Notes under the pieces: model-generated
What the model was told of the DNA's origin: nothing
Database searches by the model: none
The model's input: the letters and a program-made list of their open reading frames with translations, nothing else
Origin: Actinomyces slackii
GTDB lineage: Bacteria; Actinomycetota; Actinomycetes; Actinomycetales; Actinomycetaceae
Assembly: GCF_900637295.1 (NCBI RefSeq)
Contig: NZ_LR134363.1
Span: 682,001 to 746,000, forward strand
Length of the DNA stretch: 64,000 nt
Reading direction: 5' to 3'
Program-made: the position numbers and the translations under genes
Shown: one piece after another, positions 1 through 9,482 of the stretch
Position numbering within the stretch: the stretch's first letter is position 1
Layout: the number at the start of each line of letters is the position of its first letter

Positions 1-708
1 GGCATCCTGACCGGTGTGGGCGAGCTGCTCATCACCGCAGGTCTGGTCATCGCGCTCTTCCTGGTCTGGCAGTTGTGGTGGACGGGCATCGACGCCAACG
101 CGTCGGCGGCAACCGTGGCCACCAGCTTCCAGCAGACACAGGTCGAGTCCCCCCAGGTCGAGGGCACCCGTCGCACTGACGCCCCCCCGGTGATGGACCC
201 GGTGGGCTACGGGGAGACCATCGGCATGCTGGTCGTGCCCAAGTGGTACGGCGTGACCAACAACAACATGCCCATCCTCGAGGGCACCGGGCACGATGTC
301 CTGGACCAGGCGGCCGCCGGTCATTACACGGAGACCCAGCAACTCGGCGAGAACGGCAACTTCGCCGTGGCCGCCCACCGGCGCACCTACGGCAACTCGT
401 TCCGCCGCATCGACATGCTCCAGGAGGGCGACGAGATCATCGTCTCGACGGCCTCCACCTGGTACGTGTACACCGTCACCAGCCACGAGATCGTCACCCC
501 CGACCAGGTCGAGGTCCTGGCCCCGGTGCCCGGGCAGCCCGACGCCGCCCCCACCAAGCCGATGATCACCCTGACCACCTGCCACGGCATCACCACCGGC
601 GAATGGGGCAATGACCACCGGTGGATCGTCCACGCAGAGCTCTCCTACTGGATGGAGCGCTCCGAGGGGCGCCCCGCATCCGTTCTCAACGACCCGGAGG
701 TGAACTGA
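1..708 (+). CDS. Class E sortase (5-prime end outside the window)
   Basis: Membrane-anchored cysteine transpeptidase that joins surface proteins to the cell envelope. The frame is open to base 1, and the GTG at 16 is probably internal because residues before it already belong to the membrane helix. About 25 hydrophobic residues are followed by the extracytoplasmic domain. Catalytic residues are visible: His in AAHRRTYG, Cys in TLTTCHG, and Arg in DHRWIVHAE near the C-terminus. The TLTTC signature with an N-terminal anchor is typical of the actinobacterial class E group. Its stop overlaps the start of the next small gene. It lies convergent to the pknB operon, a neighbourhood I recall from related genera. 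Confidence 0.9.
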   Translation, partial: GILTGVGELLITAGLVIALFLVWQLWWTGIDANASAATVATSFQQTQVESPQVEGTRRTDAPPVMDPVGYGETIGMLVVPKWYGVTNNNMPILEGTGHDVLDQAAAGHYTETQQLGENGNFAVAAHRRTYGNSFRRIDMLQEGDEIIVSTASTWYVYTVTSHEIVTPDQVEVLAPVPGQPDAAPTKPMITLTTCHGITTGEWGNDHRWIVHAELSYWMERSEGRPASVLNDPEVN

Positions 709-866
709 TGTACGGGTGGATCTGGCGGCACCTTCCCGGTCCCACCTGGCTGCGGGCCATTGAGGCGCTCCTGCTCATCGCCGGAGCCGTCTACCTCCTC
801 ATGGAGGTGGTCTTCCCCTGGGCCAATGAGACCTGGGACCTGTCCGGCAACGCCGACGTCGGCTGA
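708..866 (+). CDS. Small single-pass membrane protein downstream of sortase (52 aa)
   Basis: The ATG overlaps the sortase stop (ATGA), so the two are translationally coupled. The protein starts MYGWIWRHLPGPTWLR and has one membrane helix (about residues 18-38, ending VVFPW), then a short acidic tail. I recognise no named family. The coupling suggests it acts with the sortase, for example as an accessory or assembly factor, but this is inference. It is short but has coding-like composition and a clear start. Confidence 0.7.
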   Translation: MYGWIWRHLPGPTWLRAIEALLLIAGAVYLLMEVVFPWANETWDLSGNADVG

Positions 867-933
867 GCCCCGTCCCGCAGGCGGCCCCACAACCCCATGA
901 GGCGCGCACGGGCGCACGACTGACCCCGGGCGA

Positions 934-976
934 GCGCCCGCCGACGCCTGGCGAGAGGCCTCTGGTCGGCGGGCGC
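934..976. terminator. Bidirectional hairpin between convergent operons
   Basis: Perfect 12-bp inverted repeat (934-945 GCGCCCGCCGAC, 965-976 GTCGGCGGGCGC) around a 19-nt loop that can itself fold (GCCT/AGGC). It lies between the stop of the small sortase-linked gene and the stop of pknB, which converge here. No U-tract is evident, as is common in actinobacteria. Confidence 0.65.
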
Positions 977-989
977 GGGCCGGCGCCGA

Positions 990-2978
990 TCAGTTGTTCG
1001 GGCCGCTGGAGACCGTCAGGCGCACCTTGGAGCCGGGAGCCACCTGGGAGCCCGCTCCCGGGCTGGAGCTGATGACGTTGCCCTCAGGAACCGAGTCCGA
1101 GGGCACCTGGTCGCCCTCCGACTCGACCTCGAGCCCCGCGGACTGCAGGGCGGCGACAGCATCCGACAGGGACTTGCCCGTGACATCGGGGACGGTGACC
1201 TGCGCCTGCTGCGACGCCGATGCGCCGCCCGAGGGCTGAGGCGTGGGAGAGGCCGTGGCCTTGGAGCCCGAGGAGATGACGATATCGACCTCGCTGCCCT
1301 GGTCGACCTGGCCGCCCTTGTTGGGGCTGTGCCGGGCGACCTGGCCCTCGGGGTAGTCGGAGGACTCCTCGTAGGTCACGTTGCCCACGCTCAGTCCCGC
1401 GTCGGAGAGCGCCTGGCGGGCCTCCTCCTGGGTCATGCCCAGCAGGTCGGGCACCGTGGTCTCACCGGTGGACAGCACCAGGGAGACTGATGAGCCGCGC
1501 TGCACCGGGCCCTTGGAGGGGTCGGTGCGGATGACGTGGTCCTTGGGGACCGTGGGATGGTCCTCGCTGGTGGAGTTGCCCACCGTCAGGCCGGCATCCT
1601 CCAGGATCTGGCGGGCCTCGGTCTGACTCTTGCCGGCCACGTCCGGAATGTCGTTGATCATCGCCGAGCCGCCGGAGAAGGTGACCGTCACCGTGGAGCC
1701 CGCCGGTACCTTGGAGTTCGCGGCGGGATTCGACTCCACCGCATGGTCGATGGCGACCTCGTCATTGGCGACGTCGGTCTCCGCCCGGGCGTAGACCAGG
1801 CCCAGGTCCTCAATGGCCTTCTTCGCCTCGGCCTCGGACATGTTCTTGACGTCGGGGATCACCACGGCCGCCGCCGAGGGGGTGGGAGTGGGGGCGGGGC
1901 TGCCGCCCAGGGCGCCGGCCGTCCACATGCCCGCCAGGGCCGCGGCGCCGATGAGCAGGATCGCCGCCAGCACCCACAGCCAGGTGCGCTTCTTGGGCGG
2001 CTCCTCCTCCTCACTCGCCGCGGCGGCCTCAGCCGGCTGCGCCGCAGTGGCCGCCGCCGCCGGGGCGATGACGGAGGTCGCCTCATTCCAGGAGTCCGCA
2101 GCAGGCGCTGCCACCGCCATGCCGCGCGCGGCGGCCATGAGCTCGGTGCGCATGTGGGAGGCATCCTGATAGCGATCGTCCCTGTTCTTGGCCAGGGACT
2201 TGAGGATCACCCGGTCCAGTGACTCGGGCACATCCGCGGCCAGGGCCGAGGGGCGCTTGGGGATCTCGCGCACATGCTGGTAGGCGATCGCCACCGCCGA
2301 GTCCCCCTGGAAGGGAGGCTGGCCGGTGAGGAGCTCGTAGAGCAGGCAGCCCGTGGAGTACAGGTCGGAGCGGGCGTCGACGTTCTCCCCGCGCGCCTGC
2401 TCCGGGGACAGGTACTGGGCCGTGCCCACCACGGTGTGGGTCTGGGTGACCGTGGATGCCGAGTCCTCGATGGCGCGGGCGATGCCGAAGTCCATGACCT
2501 TCACCGCGCCGGTGGAGGTCAGCATGATGTTCCCGGGCTTGATGTCGCGGTGAACGATCCCGGCGCGGTGGGAGTACTCCAGGGCGTCGAGCACGCCCGA
2601 GACGATCTCGACGGCCTCGGCGATGGGGACGGCCTCCCCCTCGCTGAGCAGCTCGCGCACCGAGTGGCCCTCGACGTACTCCATGACGATGTAGGGCACC
2701 AGGCGATGGGCGCCCGAGGGCTGGGCCAGCTCCTCCTCGCCGGAGTCGTAGACGGCCACGACGGCGGGGTGATTGAGGGCCGCGGCCGACTGGGCCTCCC
2801 GGCGGAAGCGGGCCTGGAAGGTGGGGTCTCCGGCGATGTCGGAGCGCAGCAGCTTGATCGCCACCCAGCGCGAGAGCCGTGTGTCGTATCCGAGGTGCAC
2901 CTCGGCCATGCCGCCTCGCCCGATCAGGTCGCGGATCTCGTAGCGGCCCGCGAGGACCTGGGGGAACTGACCGGTCAC
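990..2978 (-). CDS. pknB: PASTA-domain Ser/Thr protein kinase (PknB)
   Basis: Membrane Ser/Thr kinase that senses peptidoglycan fragments or lipid II and phosphorylates cell-wall and division proteins. The 662-aa protein has a cytoplasmic kinase domain (about 1-280) with the glycine loop GRGGMAEV (20-27), catalytic Lys42, HRDIKPGN with Asp145, DFG (163-165), and Thr-rich activation loop TVTQTHTVVGTAQ. An Ala/Glu-rich linker leads to one membrane helix (about 332-355). Four extracellular PASTA repeats follow (about 368-660), each opening with a (I/V)PDV or VPDL motif. The GTG start has a strong AAGGAGGTACC upstream and overlaps the pknA stop (GTGA). It is the last gene of the operon. Confidence 0.97.
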   Translation of the reverse strand: MTGQFPQVLAGRYEIRDLIGRGGMAEVHLGYDTRLSRWVAIKLLRSDIAGDPTFQARFRREAQSAAALNHPAVVAVYDSGEEELAQPSGAHRLVPYIVMEYVEGHSVRELLSEGEAVPIAEAVEIVSGVLDALEYSHRAGIVHRDIKPGNIMLTSTGAVKVMDFGIARAIEDSASTVTQTHTVVGTAQYLSPEQARGENVDARSDLYSTGCLLYELLTGQPPFQGDSAVAIAYQHVREIPKRPSALAADVPESLDRVILKSLAKNRDDRYQDASHMRTELMAAARGMAVAAPAADSWNEATSVIAPAAAATAAQPAEAAAASEEEEPPKKRTWLWVLAAILLIGAAALAGMWTAGALGGSPAPTPTPSAAAVVIPDVKNMSEAEAKKAIEDLGLVYARAETDVANDEVAIDHAVESNPAANSKVPAGSTVTVTFSGGSAMINDIPDVAGKSQTEARQILEDAGLTVGNSTSEDHPTVPKDHVIRTDPSKGPVQRGSSVSLVLSTGETTVPDLLGMTQEEARQALSDAGLSVGNVTYEESSDYPEGQVARHSPNKGGQVDQGSEVDIVISSGSKATASPTPQPSGGASASQQAQVTVPDVTGKSLSDAVAALQSAGLEVESEGDQVPSDSVPEGNVISSSPGAGSQVAPGSKVRLTVSSGPNN

Positions 2979-4261
2979 GGTACCTCCTTGACAAGGATCT
3001 CGACCATTGAGGTCATGGTCGGGTGCACTGGGTCAAGCGTACCCAGGCCCGCCAGGACCGCGATCACAGCCAGATTCAACGAGAAGAACCTCATGGAGGG
3101 CAGGCGCATCCCCATGAAGCTGCGCCCGGAGGCGTGCCGGGGGGCGCCGGAGAGAGGATCGGAGCCGGCCGCCTCCTGGGAGGCCGTTCCCTGGCGCGGG
3201 GTGGGGCTCTGCCCCTCCCCGGACGCTCCAGCCGGAGCACCGCTCGACATCGCCTCGCCAATGCCCGAGCGCTCGGCGGCGGCCCGCTCAGCGCCGGCCA
3301 GCTCCACCACCCGGTGACGAGGCGGCGCGGCCGGAGGGGCCACCGGCCGCGGTCCCGCGGGTGCGGACGCAGACGCGGCCGCATGCCGGCCCGGCCTGCC
3401 GGTGGCGGCCCACTGCGGCTCGGCCGGGTCCCAGTCCTTGGGCAGGTTGACCACCAGGCGATCCAGGGCGCGCGCCACATCCCGCGCCGTGGGCGGGCGG
3501 TCCGCGGGCTTCTTGGCCAGCAGGCGCATCACCATGTCACTGACCGCGGGGGGGATGGAGGCGGGCAGGGCGGGGACATCGTCGTTGACATGGGCGAAGG
3601 CGATATCCACCTGGGTGGCGCCGGAGAAGGGCCGCGATCCCACCAGCGCCTCATAGGCGATGATGCCCAGGCCGTACAGGTCCCCGGCGGGCGTGGCCAT
3701 ATTCCCCATGGCCTGCTCGGGGGCCAGGTACTGGGCCGTGCCCATGACCATGCCCGAGGCCGTCAGGGGCCGCTGGTTCAGGCCCGTGGAGATGCCGAAG
3801 TCCGTGAGCTTGGCCAGGCCCTCGCGGTTGATGAGGATATTGGAGGGCTTGACATCGCGGTGGACGACGCCGGAGTCGTGGACCACCTGGAGGGCGCGGG
3901 CCACCTGGGCCAGGATCGGCAGGATCTCAGCGGGGGTCAGCGTCCCCTTCTCCTCGATGATCTCCGACAGCGCCCGGCCCTGGACCAGCTCCATGACGAT
4001 CCACCCCGTTCCGCCCTTCTCCCCAGAGTCGAGGGTGACTGCCAGGTTGGGGTGGCGCAGGCCCCGGGAGTTGGCGGCCTCGGCTCGCAGCCGCGACAGG
4101 AAGATCTCATCACCGGCCAGCTCGGGGCGCAGGATCTTCACCGCGACATTGCGCCCCGAGCGCAGGTCGCGGGAGCGCCACACCTCACCCATGCCGCCCA
4201 GGGCGATGCGCTCGACCAGCTCGTAGCGCCCCTGGATCTCCAGTCCGGCTGCCGGCTTCAC
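2975..4261 (-). CDS. pknA: Ser/Thr protein kinase (PknA-like)
   Basis: Second kinase of the operon, 428 aa. The kinase domain (about 1-275) shows GGMGEVW, Lys42, HRDVKPSN with Asp136, DFG at 154-156, and activation segment TASGMVMGTAQYLAPEQ. A Pro/Ala-rich linker of about 100 residues leads to one membrane helix (about 391-409) and a tail of about 19 residues outside the cell. There are no PASTA domains, unlike PknB. In related bacteria PknA phosphorylates division and wall enzymes and may be activated by PknB. GTG start; its 4-nt overlaps with both pbpA and pknB indicate tight coupling. Confidence 0.95.
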   Translation of the reverse strand: MKPAAGLEIQGRYELVERIALGGMGEVWRSRDLRSGRNVAVKILRPELAGDEIFLSRLRAEAANSRGLRHPNLAVTLDSGEKGGTGWIVMELVQGRALSEIIEEKGTLTPAEILPILAQVARALQVVHDSGVVHRDVKPSNILINREGLAKLTDFGISTGLNQRPLTASGMVMGTAQYLAPEQAMGNMATPAGDLYGLGIIAYEALVGSRPFSGATQVDIAFAHVNDDVPALPASIPPAVSDMVMRLLAKKPADRPPTARDVARALDRLVVNLPKDWDPAEPQWAATGRPGRHAAASASAPAGPRPVAPPAAPPRHRVVELAGAERAAAERSGIGEAMSSGAPAGASGEGQSPTPRQGTASQEAAGSDPLSGAPRHASGRSFMGMRLPSMRFFSLNLAVIAVLAGLGTLDPVHPTMTSMVEILVKEVP

Positions 4262-5751
4262 TGGTCCACCGCCGCGTCAATGACCTTGGAGGCGATGGGG
4301 CCGGCCAGGGAGCCGCCGGTGGCCGTGTCCTCAGTCTGGGCCCCGCCGTCCAGGACGACGGCGACCGCGACGTCGGGCTTGTCGATATCCGTGCCCGCGA
4401 AGCCGATGAACCACGTGGTGGGGCCGCCCTCCTCCGAGCCGGTCTCCGAGGTGCCGGTCTTGCCGGCCACCGTGACCCCGGCGACGTGGGCGGTGCGCCC
4501 GGTGCCGTCCTGGACGGTCTCGATCATCAGATCGGTCAGGGAGTCGGCGGTGGCCTTGTCGATCGGCTTGCGGGCCCGCTTGGGCGAGGTGGTCTGGACC
4601 ACGTTGAGATCGGGGTCCAGGGTGCGGGCGATCAGGTGAGGGGTCATCTGGTCGCCGTCGTTGGCCACGGTGGAGGCCACCATCGCCATCATGAGGGGCG
4701 TGGCCTGCACCGAGGCCTGGCCAATGCCCGCCATGGCGGTCTGGGCCTGGGTCTCATTGGTCGGGTAGACCGAGGGCGTGACCTTCAGGGGGATGGACAG
4801 CTCGGAGTCGAAGCCCCAGGCGGCGGCCTCCTGGGCCAGGGCCTTGTCCCCCAGGTCGATGGCCAGCTGGGCGAAGGGCGTGTTGCAGGACTCCTTGAAG
4901 GCGTGGGAGAAGGTCACCGTGCCGTCGCCGCAGGACTCGCCGGCGTAGTTGCTCAGCGCGTGCTCCGTGCCCGGGAGGGTCAGGGTGTCCGGGGCGGCGA
5001 CCTCGGTCTCGGGGGTGACCATCCCGGCGCGCATGGCGGCCGCGGTGGTGATCACCTTGAAGGTCGAGCCGGGCGGGTAGCGGTTGCCGCCGATCGCCCG
5101 GTTGACCAGGGGGCTGCTCGCGTCCTGGCTCAGAGAGTCCCAGGCGCTGGAGGCCGCGGCATTGTCATGGCTGGCCAGGGTGTTGGGATCGTAGGAGGGG
5201 GTGGAGACCATGGCCAGAATGGCGCCGGTGGACGGGTTCATGACCACCACGGAGCCCTCGCGCCCGTCCAGGGCGTCATAGGCGACCTGCTGAACCTCGG
5301 GGTCGATGGTCAACTCCAGGGAGCCCCCGCGCTGAGAGCCCCCGGTGATGAGGGACTTGACCCGCGAGGAGAACAAGGAGGGGTCATCGCCGTTGAGCAC
5401 CGAGTTGCCGGCCTTCTCCATGGCCGTCATCGAGGCGAAGGCGGTGGAGAAGTAGCCGGTGATCGGGGCGTAGGCCGCCCCGCCGGGGTATTGGCGCTGG
5501 TAGGCGTAGTTGTCATCGGACTCGACGGTCTCGGCGATGACCAGGTCCCCGGCCAGGATCGCGCCGCGGTCGGTGCCGAACTCGGCGTAGACCGTGCGGA
5601 TGTTGCGCGAGTCCGAGGTCAGGGTCCCCAGGGGGGAGGCGGCCTCCCACAGCGAGGGGCGCGCCAGCCCCTGCACCGAGGTCAGGGACAGGGCCAGGGA
5701 CAGGAAGAGCGCCAAGATGAGGACGGTGACCTGCCGGATCTGACGGTTCAT
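4258..5751 (-). CDS. pbpA: Class B penicillin-binding protein, peptidoglycan transpeptidase (PbpA)
   Basis: D,D-transpeptidase that cross-links peptidoglycan beside its FtsW/RodA-type glycosyltransferase. The 497-aa protein has a short cytoplasmic N-terminus and a membrane anchor (about 8-28). The penicillin-binding motifs are intact: Ser229-Thr-Phe-Lys232, Ser288-Cys-Asn290 and Lys431-Thr-Gly-Thr434. The N-terminal dimerisation or pedestal region is short, as in mycobacterial PbpA. It overlaps both neighbours by 4 nt. Position between the ftsW/rodA-type gene and pknA is the usual actinobacterial order. Confidence 0.95.
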   Translation of the reverse strand: MNRQIRQVTVLILALFLSLALSLTSVQGLARPSLWEAASPLGTLTSDSRNIRTVYAEFGTDRGAILAGDLVIAETVESDDNYAYQRQYPGGAAYAPITGYFSTAFASMTAMEKAGNSVLNGDDPSLFSSRVKSLITGGSQRGGSLELTIDPEVQQVAYDALDGREGSVVVMNPSTGAILAMVSTPSYDPNTLASHDNAAASSAWDSLSQDASSPLVNRAIGGNRYPPGSTFKVITTAAAMRAGMVTPETEVAAPDTLTLPGTEHALSNYAGESCGDGTVTFSHAFKESCNTPFAQLAIDLGDKALAQEAAAWGFDSELSIPLKVTPSVYPTNETQAQTAMAGIGQASVQATPLMMAMVASTVANDGDQMTPHLIARTLDPDLNVVQTTSPKRARKPIDKATADSLTDLMIETVQDGTGRTAHVAGVTVAGKTGTSETGSEEGGPTTWFIGFAGTDIDKPDVAVAVVLDGGAQTEDTATGGSLAGPIASKVIDAAVDQ

Positions 5752-7559
5752 GCGTGCTCCTCCCCTTGCGGCCGGATGACGGTGGGCCCCTGATTCTGCC
5801 GCTCGGGCGGGGCGGGCGCCGGCGGGGCCTGGACTGCCGGCGGCTGAGGCGCCTCAGGCCCGGGCATCGCGGGGACCACCCCTGTGGGCTGGGCGTCCTG
5901 GGGATGCCCGGGCATCGGGGCGGCGGGAGCCTGATGGCCGCGCAACCGGGGCCGCTGGGCCTGGACGCCGGGAGCCGGGGCCCCATGCCCCGAGCCCTGG
6001 GCGCCGGTGGGCCACGGCGAGGGCGCCGGGTTGTCGGGGTCGTCCGAGCCGCCCGAGCCGCCCGAGCCGCCCGGGTCCTCATGCGGGTCGACCTCGGCGT
6101 CGTCGGCCCAGGACTGATCCTCCTCGGCGGACTGGACCTGCTCGCGCAGGGAGGTGGGGAGCTCGGCGGTGTCGATGATGCGGGGAGCCTGGGGGGCCGG
6201 GCGCCGAGCGGCGTCGGACAGGCGCATCAGCAGGGCCAGGATGATCCAGTTGGAGATCAGCGAGGATCCCCCGTAGGCGAGGAAGGGCATGGTCAGACCC
6301 GTCAGCGGGATGAGGCGGGTCACGCCCCCCACCACCACGAAGACCTGCAGGGCGATGGCGAAGGACAGGCCCGTGGCCAGGAGCTTGCCGAAGCCGTCGC
6401 GCAGGCTCATCGCCGTGCGCAGGCCCCGCTGGATGAGGATGAGGTAGAGCATGAGGATGGCCAGTGAGCCGGTCAGCCCGAGCTCCTCACCCAGGGAGGC
6501 GATGATGAAGTCGGAGTTCGCGAAGGTCACCAGGGTCGGGTAGCCCTTCCCCCAGCCCGTGCCCATCAGGCCTCCGGAGGCCAGCCCGAACATGCCGGTC
6601 ACCAGCTGCCAGGAGCCGCCTGCGGCGTCGTAGACCTCCGGGTCCATGGCGTGAAGCCAGCCGTTGATCCGCTGCTGGACGTGGCTGAGGTTGGTGGCGG
6701 CGAACCAGGCGGCAGGCAGGAACAGGGCCCCGCCGATCAGCAGCCAGGAGGGCCGGTCCGTGGCCACGTAGAGCACCACGACGAACAGCCCGAAGATCAG
6801 CACCGAGGATCCCAGGTCCCGCTGAAGGACCAGCACCAGGATGCTCACGCCCCACACCACCAGCAGGGGCACCAGGTGGCGGGCGCGCGGCAGGTTCATC
6901 CACAGCACGCGCCGGCCCGCCAGGGCCAGGTTGTCGCGGTTGGCCACCAGGAAGGAGGCGAAGAACACCGCCAGCAGCACCTTGGACAGCTCGGCGGGCT
7001 GGAAGCTCATCGGGCCCACCACGATCCAGATCCTGGCGCCGTTGATCTCCCGGCCGATGAAGGGCAGGAAGGGCAGGACCAGGAAGCCCAGGCCCGTCCA
7101 CATCGCCCAGGTGTCCCAGCGCCGCAGACGGCGATGATCGCGCAGCAGCAGGACCGCGCAGAACAGGATGACGCCCAGGATCGTCCACACCAGCTGCTTG
7201 TTGCCCACGTAGTACTGCATCTGATCGCTGGCCAGATAGGACTGGTCCAGCCTCTGGATCATGGCCAGGCCGATGCCGTTGAGGGCCACCGCCGTGGGCA
7301 GGATGACCGGATCGGCCCAGGGCGCCGTGTAGCGCACCCACAGGTGGACCAGCAGGGCGATGGCGGCCAGGGAGCCTCCCAGCACCGCGATCTGGGCCGG
7401 AGAGGAGCCGGTGCGGTTCAGCGCGGTCAGCAGGAAGCCGCCCAGACCGATGATCAGGGCGATGCCCAGCAGCGCCGCCTCGGCCCAGCGGCCCGAGCTG
7501 CGGGGCATTGGGCGTATCGTGGCCACGCCCGCGGGGCCGGAAGCAGGGAGGGAGCTCAT
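5748..7559 (-). CDS. rodA: SEDS-family peptidoglycan glycosyltransferase (FtsW/RodA type)
   Basis: Polytopic membrane enzyme that polymerises lipid II into glycan strands and pairs with PbpA. I chose the ATG at 7559 (MSSLPASGPAG). It lies 1 nt past the pstP stop and is consistent with the coupled operon, whereas the longer frame to 7673 adds only Pro/Arg-rich residues. The 603-aa product has about 10-12 membrane segments and SEDS signatures such as QRDLGSS and GLASGGLMGTGWGKG, with LTGLTMPFLAYGGSSL near the end. About 150 Pro/Gly/Gln-rich cytoplasmic residues follow. FtsW versus RodA cannot be settled by sequence alone; the operon partner pbpA favours RodA. Confidence 0.92.
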   Translation of the reverse strand: MSSLPASGPAGVATIRPMPRSSGRWAEAALLGIALIIGLGGFLLTALNRTGSSPAQIAVLGGSLAAIALLVHLWVRYTAPWADPVILPTAVALNGIGLAMIQRLDQSYLASDQMQYYVGNKQLVWTILGVILFCAVLLLRDHRRLRRWDTWAMWTGLGFLVLPFLPFIGREINGARIWIVVGPMSFQPAELSKVLLAVFFASFLVANRDNLALAGRRVLWMNLPRARHLVPLLVVWGVSILVLVLQRDLGSSVLIFGLFVVVLYVATDRPSWLLIGGALFLPAAWFAATNLSHVQQRINGWLHAMDPEVYDAAGGSWQLVTGMFGLASGGLMGTGWGKGYPTLVTFANSDFIIASLGEELGLTGSLAILMLYLILIQRGLRTAMSLRDGFGKLLATGLSFAIALQVFVVVGGVTRLIPLTGLTMPFLAYGGSSLISNWIILALLMRLSDAARRPAPQAPRIIDTAELPTSLREQVQSAEEDQSWADDAEVDPHEDPGGSGGSGGSDDPDNPAPSPWPTGAQGSGHGAPAPGVQAQRPRLRGHQAPAAPMPGHPQDAQPTGVVPAMPGPEAPQPPAVQAPPAPAPPERQNQGPTVIRPQGEEHA

Positions 7560-7560
7560 C

Positions 7561-9021
7561 TCAGGGTCCCTGGGTCGTGGAGGCCGAGGGCTTCGGCGAG
7601 GCCGAGCCCGCGCTGGGCGAGCCGGTGGCCGTGGGGCTGGCGGATGAGCTGGGCGAGGCCCCCGGCGAGGCACTGCCCGACGGCGGGGCGCTGGGCGAGC
7701 CGCTGGGCGAGGGCGGTGCCTCGGGCTCGGCGCGAGCGGTCACCGTGCTCTCGACGTACTTGCGGGCCGCCTCCAGGGAGTTGTAGTGAACCCCCTCCTC
7801 CAGTCGGCTCTGCATGGGCTGGTCGAGATCCTTGACGGCCGGCTTGTCATAGACCTGGACCACATGGCTGAGCTTGACGGGGCCCAGGGACTGGGGAATG
7901 CCCCGGTAGATCGCCACCTGGCCGTTGTGGGAGGCGACGTAGTAGTTGGTCTGGGTCCACGAGTAGAACAGGGCGCCGGCGCCCACCAGGGCGACCAGCA
8001 GCAGCACGAAGCCGAACACGGCGCGCTTGCGGTTCTTGCGGCGCGCCGTGGCCTGGGCCTGCGCCTCCGCGGCGATGGCCTCATCGACCTCCGAGCGCGG
8101 GGACTCGCCCTTGTCGTCCAGGGTGGCCATGAGGGCGGCGGCCTTGGCCGCCGGGGTGGAGGGCTGGCTCTCCTCATCAGCGCTCCGCGCCGCGCTGCGC
8201 TGCTGGGAGCGGGCGGCCGCGGCGGCGCGCTCGCGGGCCAGGCGCTCGGTGGCGGCCGAGCCCACGACCTGCGGGTCGGTGCCGGTCTCGGGGTCGTCAC
8301 TGACGACGTCGAAGACCACCGCGGTGACATTGTCCGGCCCGCCTGCGCGCAGAGCCAGGTCGATGAGCTGGTCGGCCGCCTGCCCGGGGTCGGGGACCGT
8401 GGCCAGGACCTCGCCGATGGTCTCGGCGGTCACCGGGCCGCTCAGGCCGTCGGAGCACAGCAGCCAGCGGTCGCCGGGCACGGCCTCGCGGATGGACTCA
8501 TCGAGCTGGACATCGCCCTCGGCGTCGCCCAGGACTCTCAGCAGAACGGAGCGCTGGGGGTGCTGGCGGGCCTGGTCGCGGGTCAGGCGCCCGGTCTCCA
8601 CCAGGTACTCCACGAAGGTGTGGTCGGTGGTGACCTGGGTGAGCGTGCCATCGCGCAGCATGTAGGCGCGCGAGTCCCCCACATGCACCATGGCCAGCTT
8701 GTTGCCGCTGCGCATGACCGCGATGCAGGTCGTGCCCAGGCCCGCGAGCTCGGGGTCCTGGGCGGACAGGGACACGAGCTCGCCGTGGGCCGCCTGAACC
8801 GCCTCTCGCATGAGTCCGAGCAGCTCACCGGCCTGGTGGGAGTCGGCGTCCAGGGGCATGAGGTGCTCGACGGCGACCGCCGAGGCGATGTCGCCCCCGG
8901 CGGGCCCGCCCATGCCGTCGCACAGGATGCACAGGTGGGGGCCCGCATAGCCGGCGTCCTGATTGGATTGGCGCACGAGGCCGACGTCAGAACGGGCGGC
9001 GAAGCGCAGGGAGATGGTCAT
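7561..9021 (-). CDS. pstP: PP2C-type Ser/Thr protein phosphatase (PstP)
   Basis: Metal-dependent phosphatase that reverses PknA/PknB phosphorylation. The catalytic domain (about 1-245) carries the PP2C aspartates in SNQD, CDGMGG, HVGDSRAY, SDGLSG and GGPDNVT. Next come an Ala/Arg-rich linker, one membrane helix (about 330-352), a small extracellular region, and a C-terminal tail of Ser/Pro/Ala/Gly repeats (about the last 65 residues). ATG start at 9021 overlaps the fhaB stop. Order and architecture match PstP of other actinobacteria. Confidence 0.95.
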   Translation of the reverse strand: MTISLRFAARSDVGLVRQSNQDAGYAGPHLCILCDGMGGPAGGDIASAVAVEHLMPLDADSHQAGELLGLMREAVQAAHGELVSLSAQDPELAGLGTTCIAVMRSGNKLAMVHVGDSRAYMLRDGTLTQVTTDHTFVEYLVETGRLTRDQARQHPQRSVLLRVLGDAEGDVQLDESIREAVPGDRWLLCSDGLSGPVTAETIGEVLATVPDPGQAADQLIDLALRAGGPDNVTAVVFDVVSDDPETGTDPQVVGSAATERLARERAAAAARSQQRSAARSADEESQPSTPAAKAAALMATLDDKGESPRSEVDEAIAAEAQAQATARRKNRKRAVFGFVLLLVALVGAGALFYSWTQTNYYVASHNGQVAIYRGIPQSLGPVKLSHVVQVYDKPAVKDLDQPMQSRLEEGVHYNSLEAARKYVESTVTARAEPEAPPSPSGSPSAPPSGSASPGASPSSSASPTATGSPSAGSASPKPSASTTQGP

Positions 9022-9482
9022 GAGCGCAGCTCCAGCGTCGTCTGGCCGATGCGGACAGGAATGTTCATGGGAAGCTCAACAGCGCCGTGAACCGGCCTGC
9101 CGTCCATGGTGGTGCCGTTGGTGGACCCCAGGTCCTCCAGCCACCAGGCGCCATCCTTGGGGAAGACCCGGGCATGCCGGGAGGAGGCGTAGGAGTCGTC
9201 CAGCACCAGGGTGCATGACGGGGATCGGCCGATGATGATCGAGGACGGGCTCAGCGGCACCGTCGACCCGGCCAGGGGGCCCTCGGTGATGACCAGGCGG
9301 GAGGCCGAGCGGCGGCGGCCGCGCGGGGCCTCGGCTGAGGGCTGCTGGCCCGAGCGGCGCCGGGGCGCCGAGGAGGATACCTCGGCGACATCGCGGCGCA
9401 GAGTGCGCGCCACGAGGAACAGGAAGACCCACAGCAGGACGAGATAGCCCAGCCGCAGGATGGTGAAGGCGAGCTCGCTCAC
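9018..9482 (-). CDS. fhaB: Membrane-anchored FHA-domain protein (FhaB-like)
   Basis: Phosphothreonine-reading adaptor, 154 aa. It has an N-terminal membrane helix (about 5-25, LRLGYLVLLWVFLFLVA), a basic linker, and an FHA domain (about 75-150) with the conserved GRSPSC, SSRHARV and DLGSTNGT elements. In mycobacteria FhaB (FipA) links the kinases to division proteins. GTG start at 9482 overlaps the fhaA stop by 4 nt, and its own stop overlaps pstP. Confidence 0.93.
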   Translation of the reverse strand: MSELAFTILRLGYLVLLWVFLFLVARTLRRDVAEVSSSAPRRRSGQQPSAEAPRGRRRSASRLVITEGPLAGSTVPLSPSSIIIGRSPSCTLVLDDSYASSRHARVFPKDGAWWLEDLGSTNGTTMDGRPVHGAVELPMNIPVRIGQTTLELRS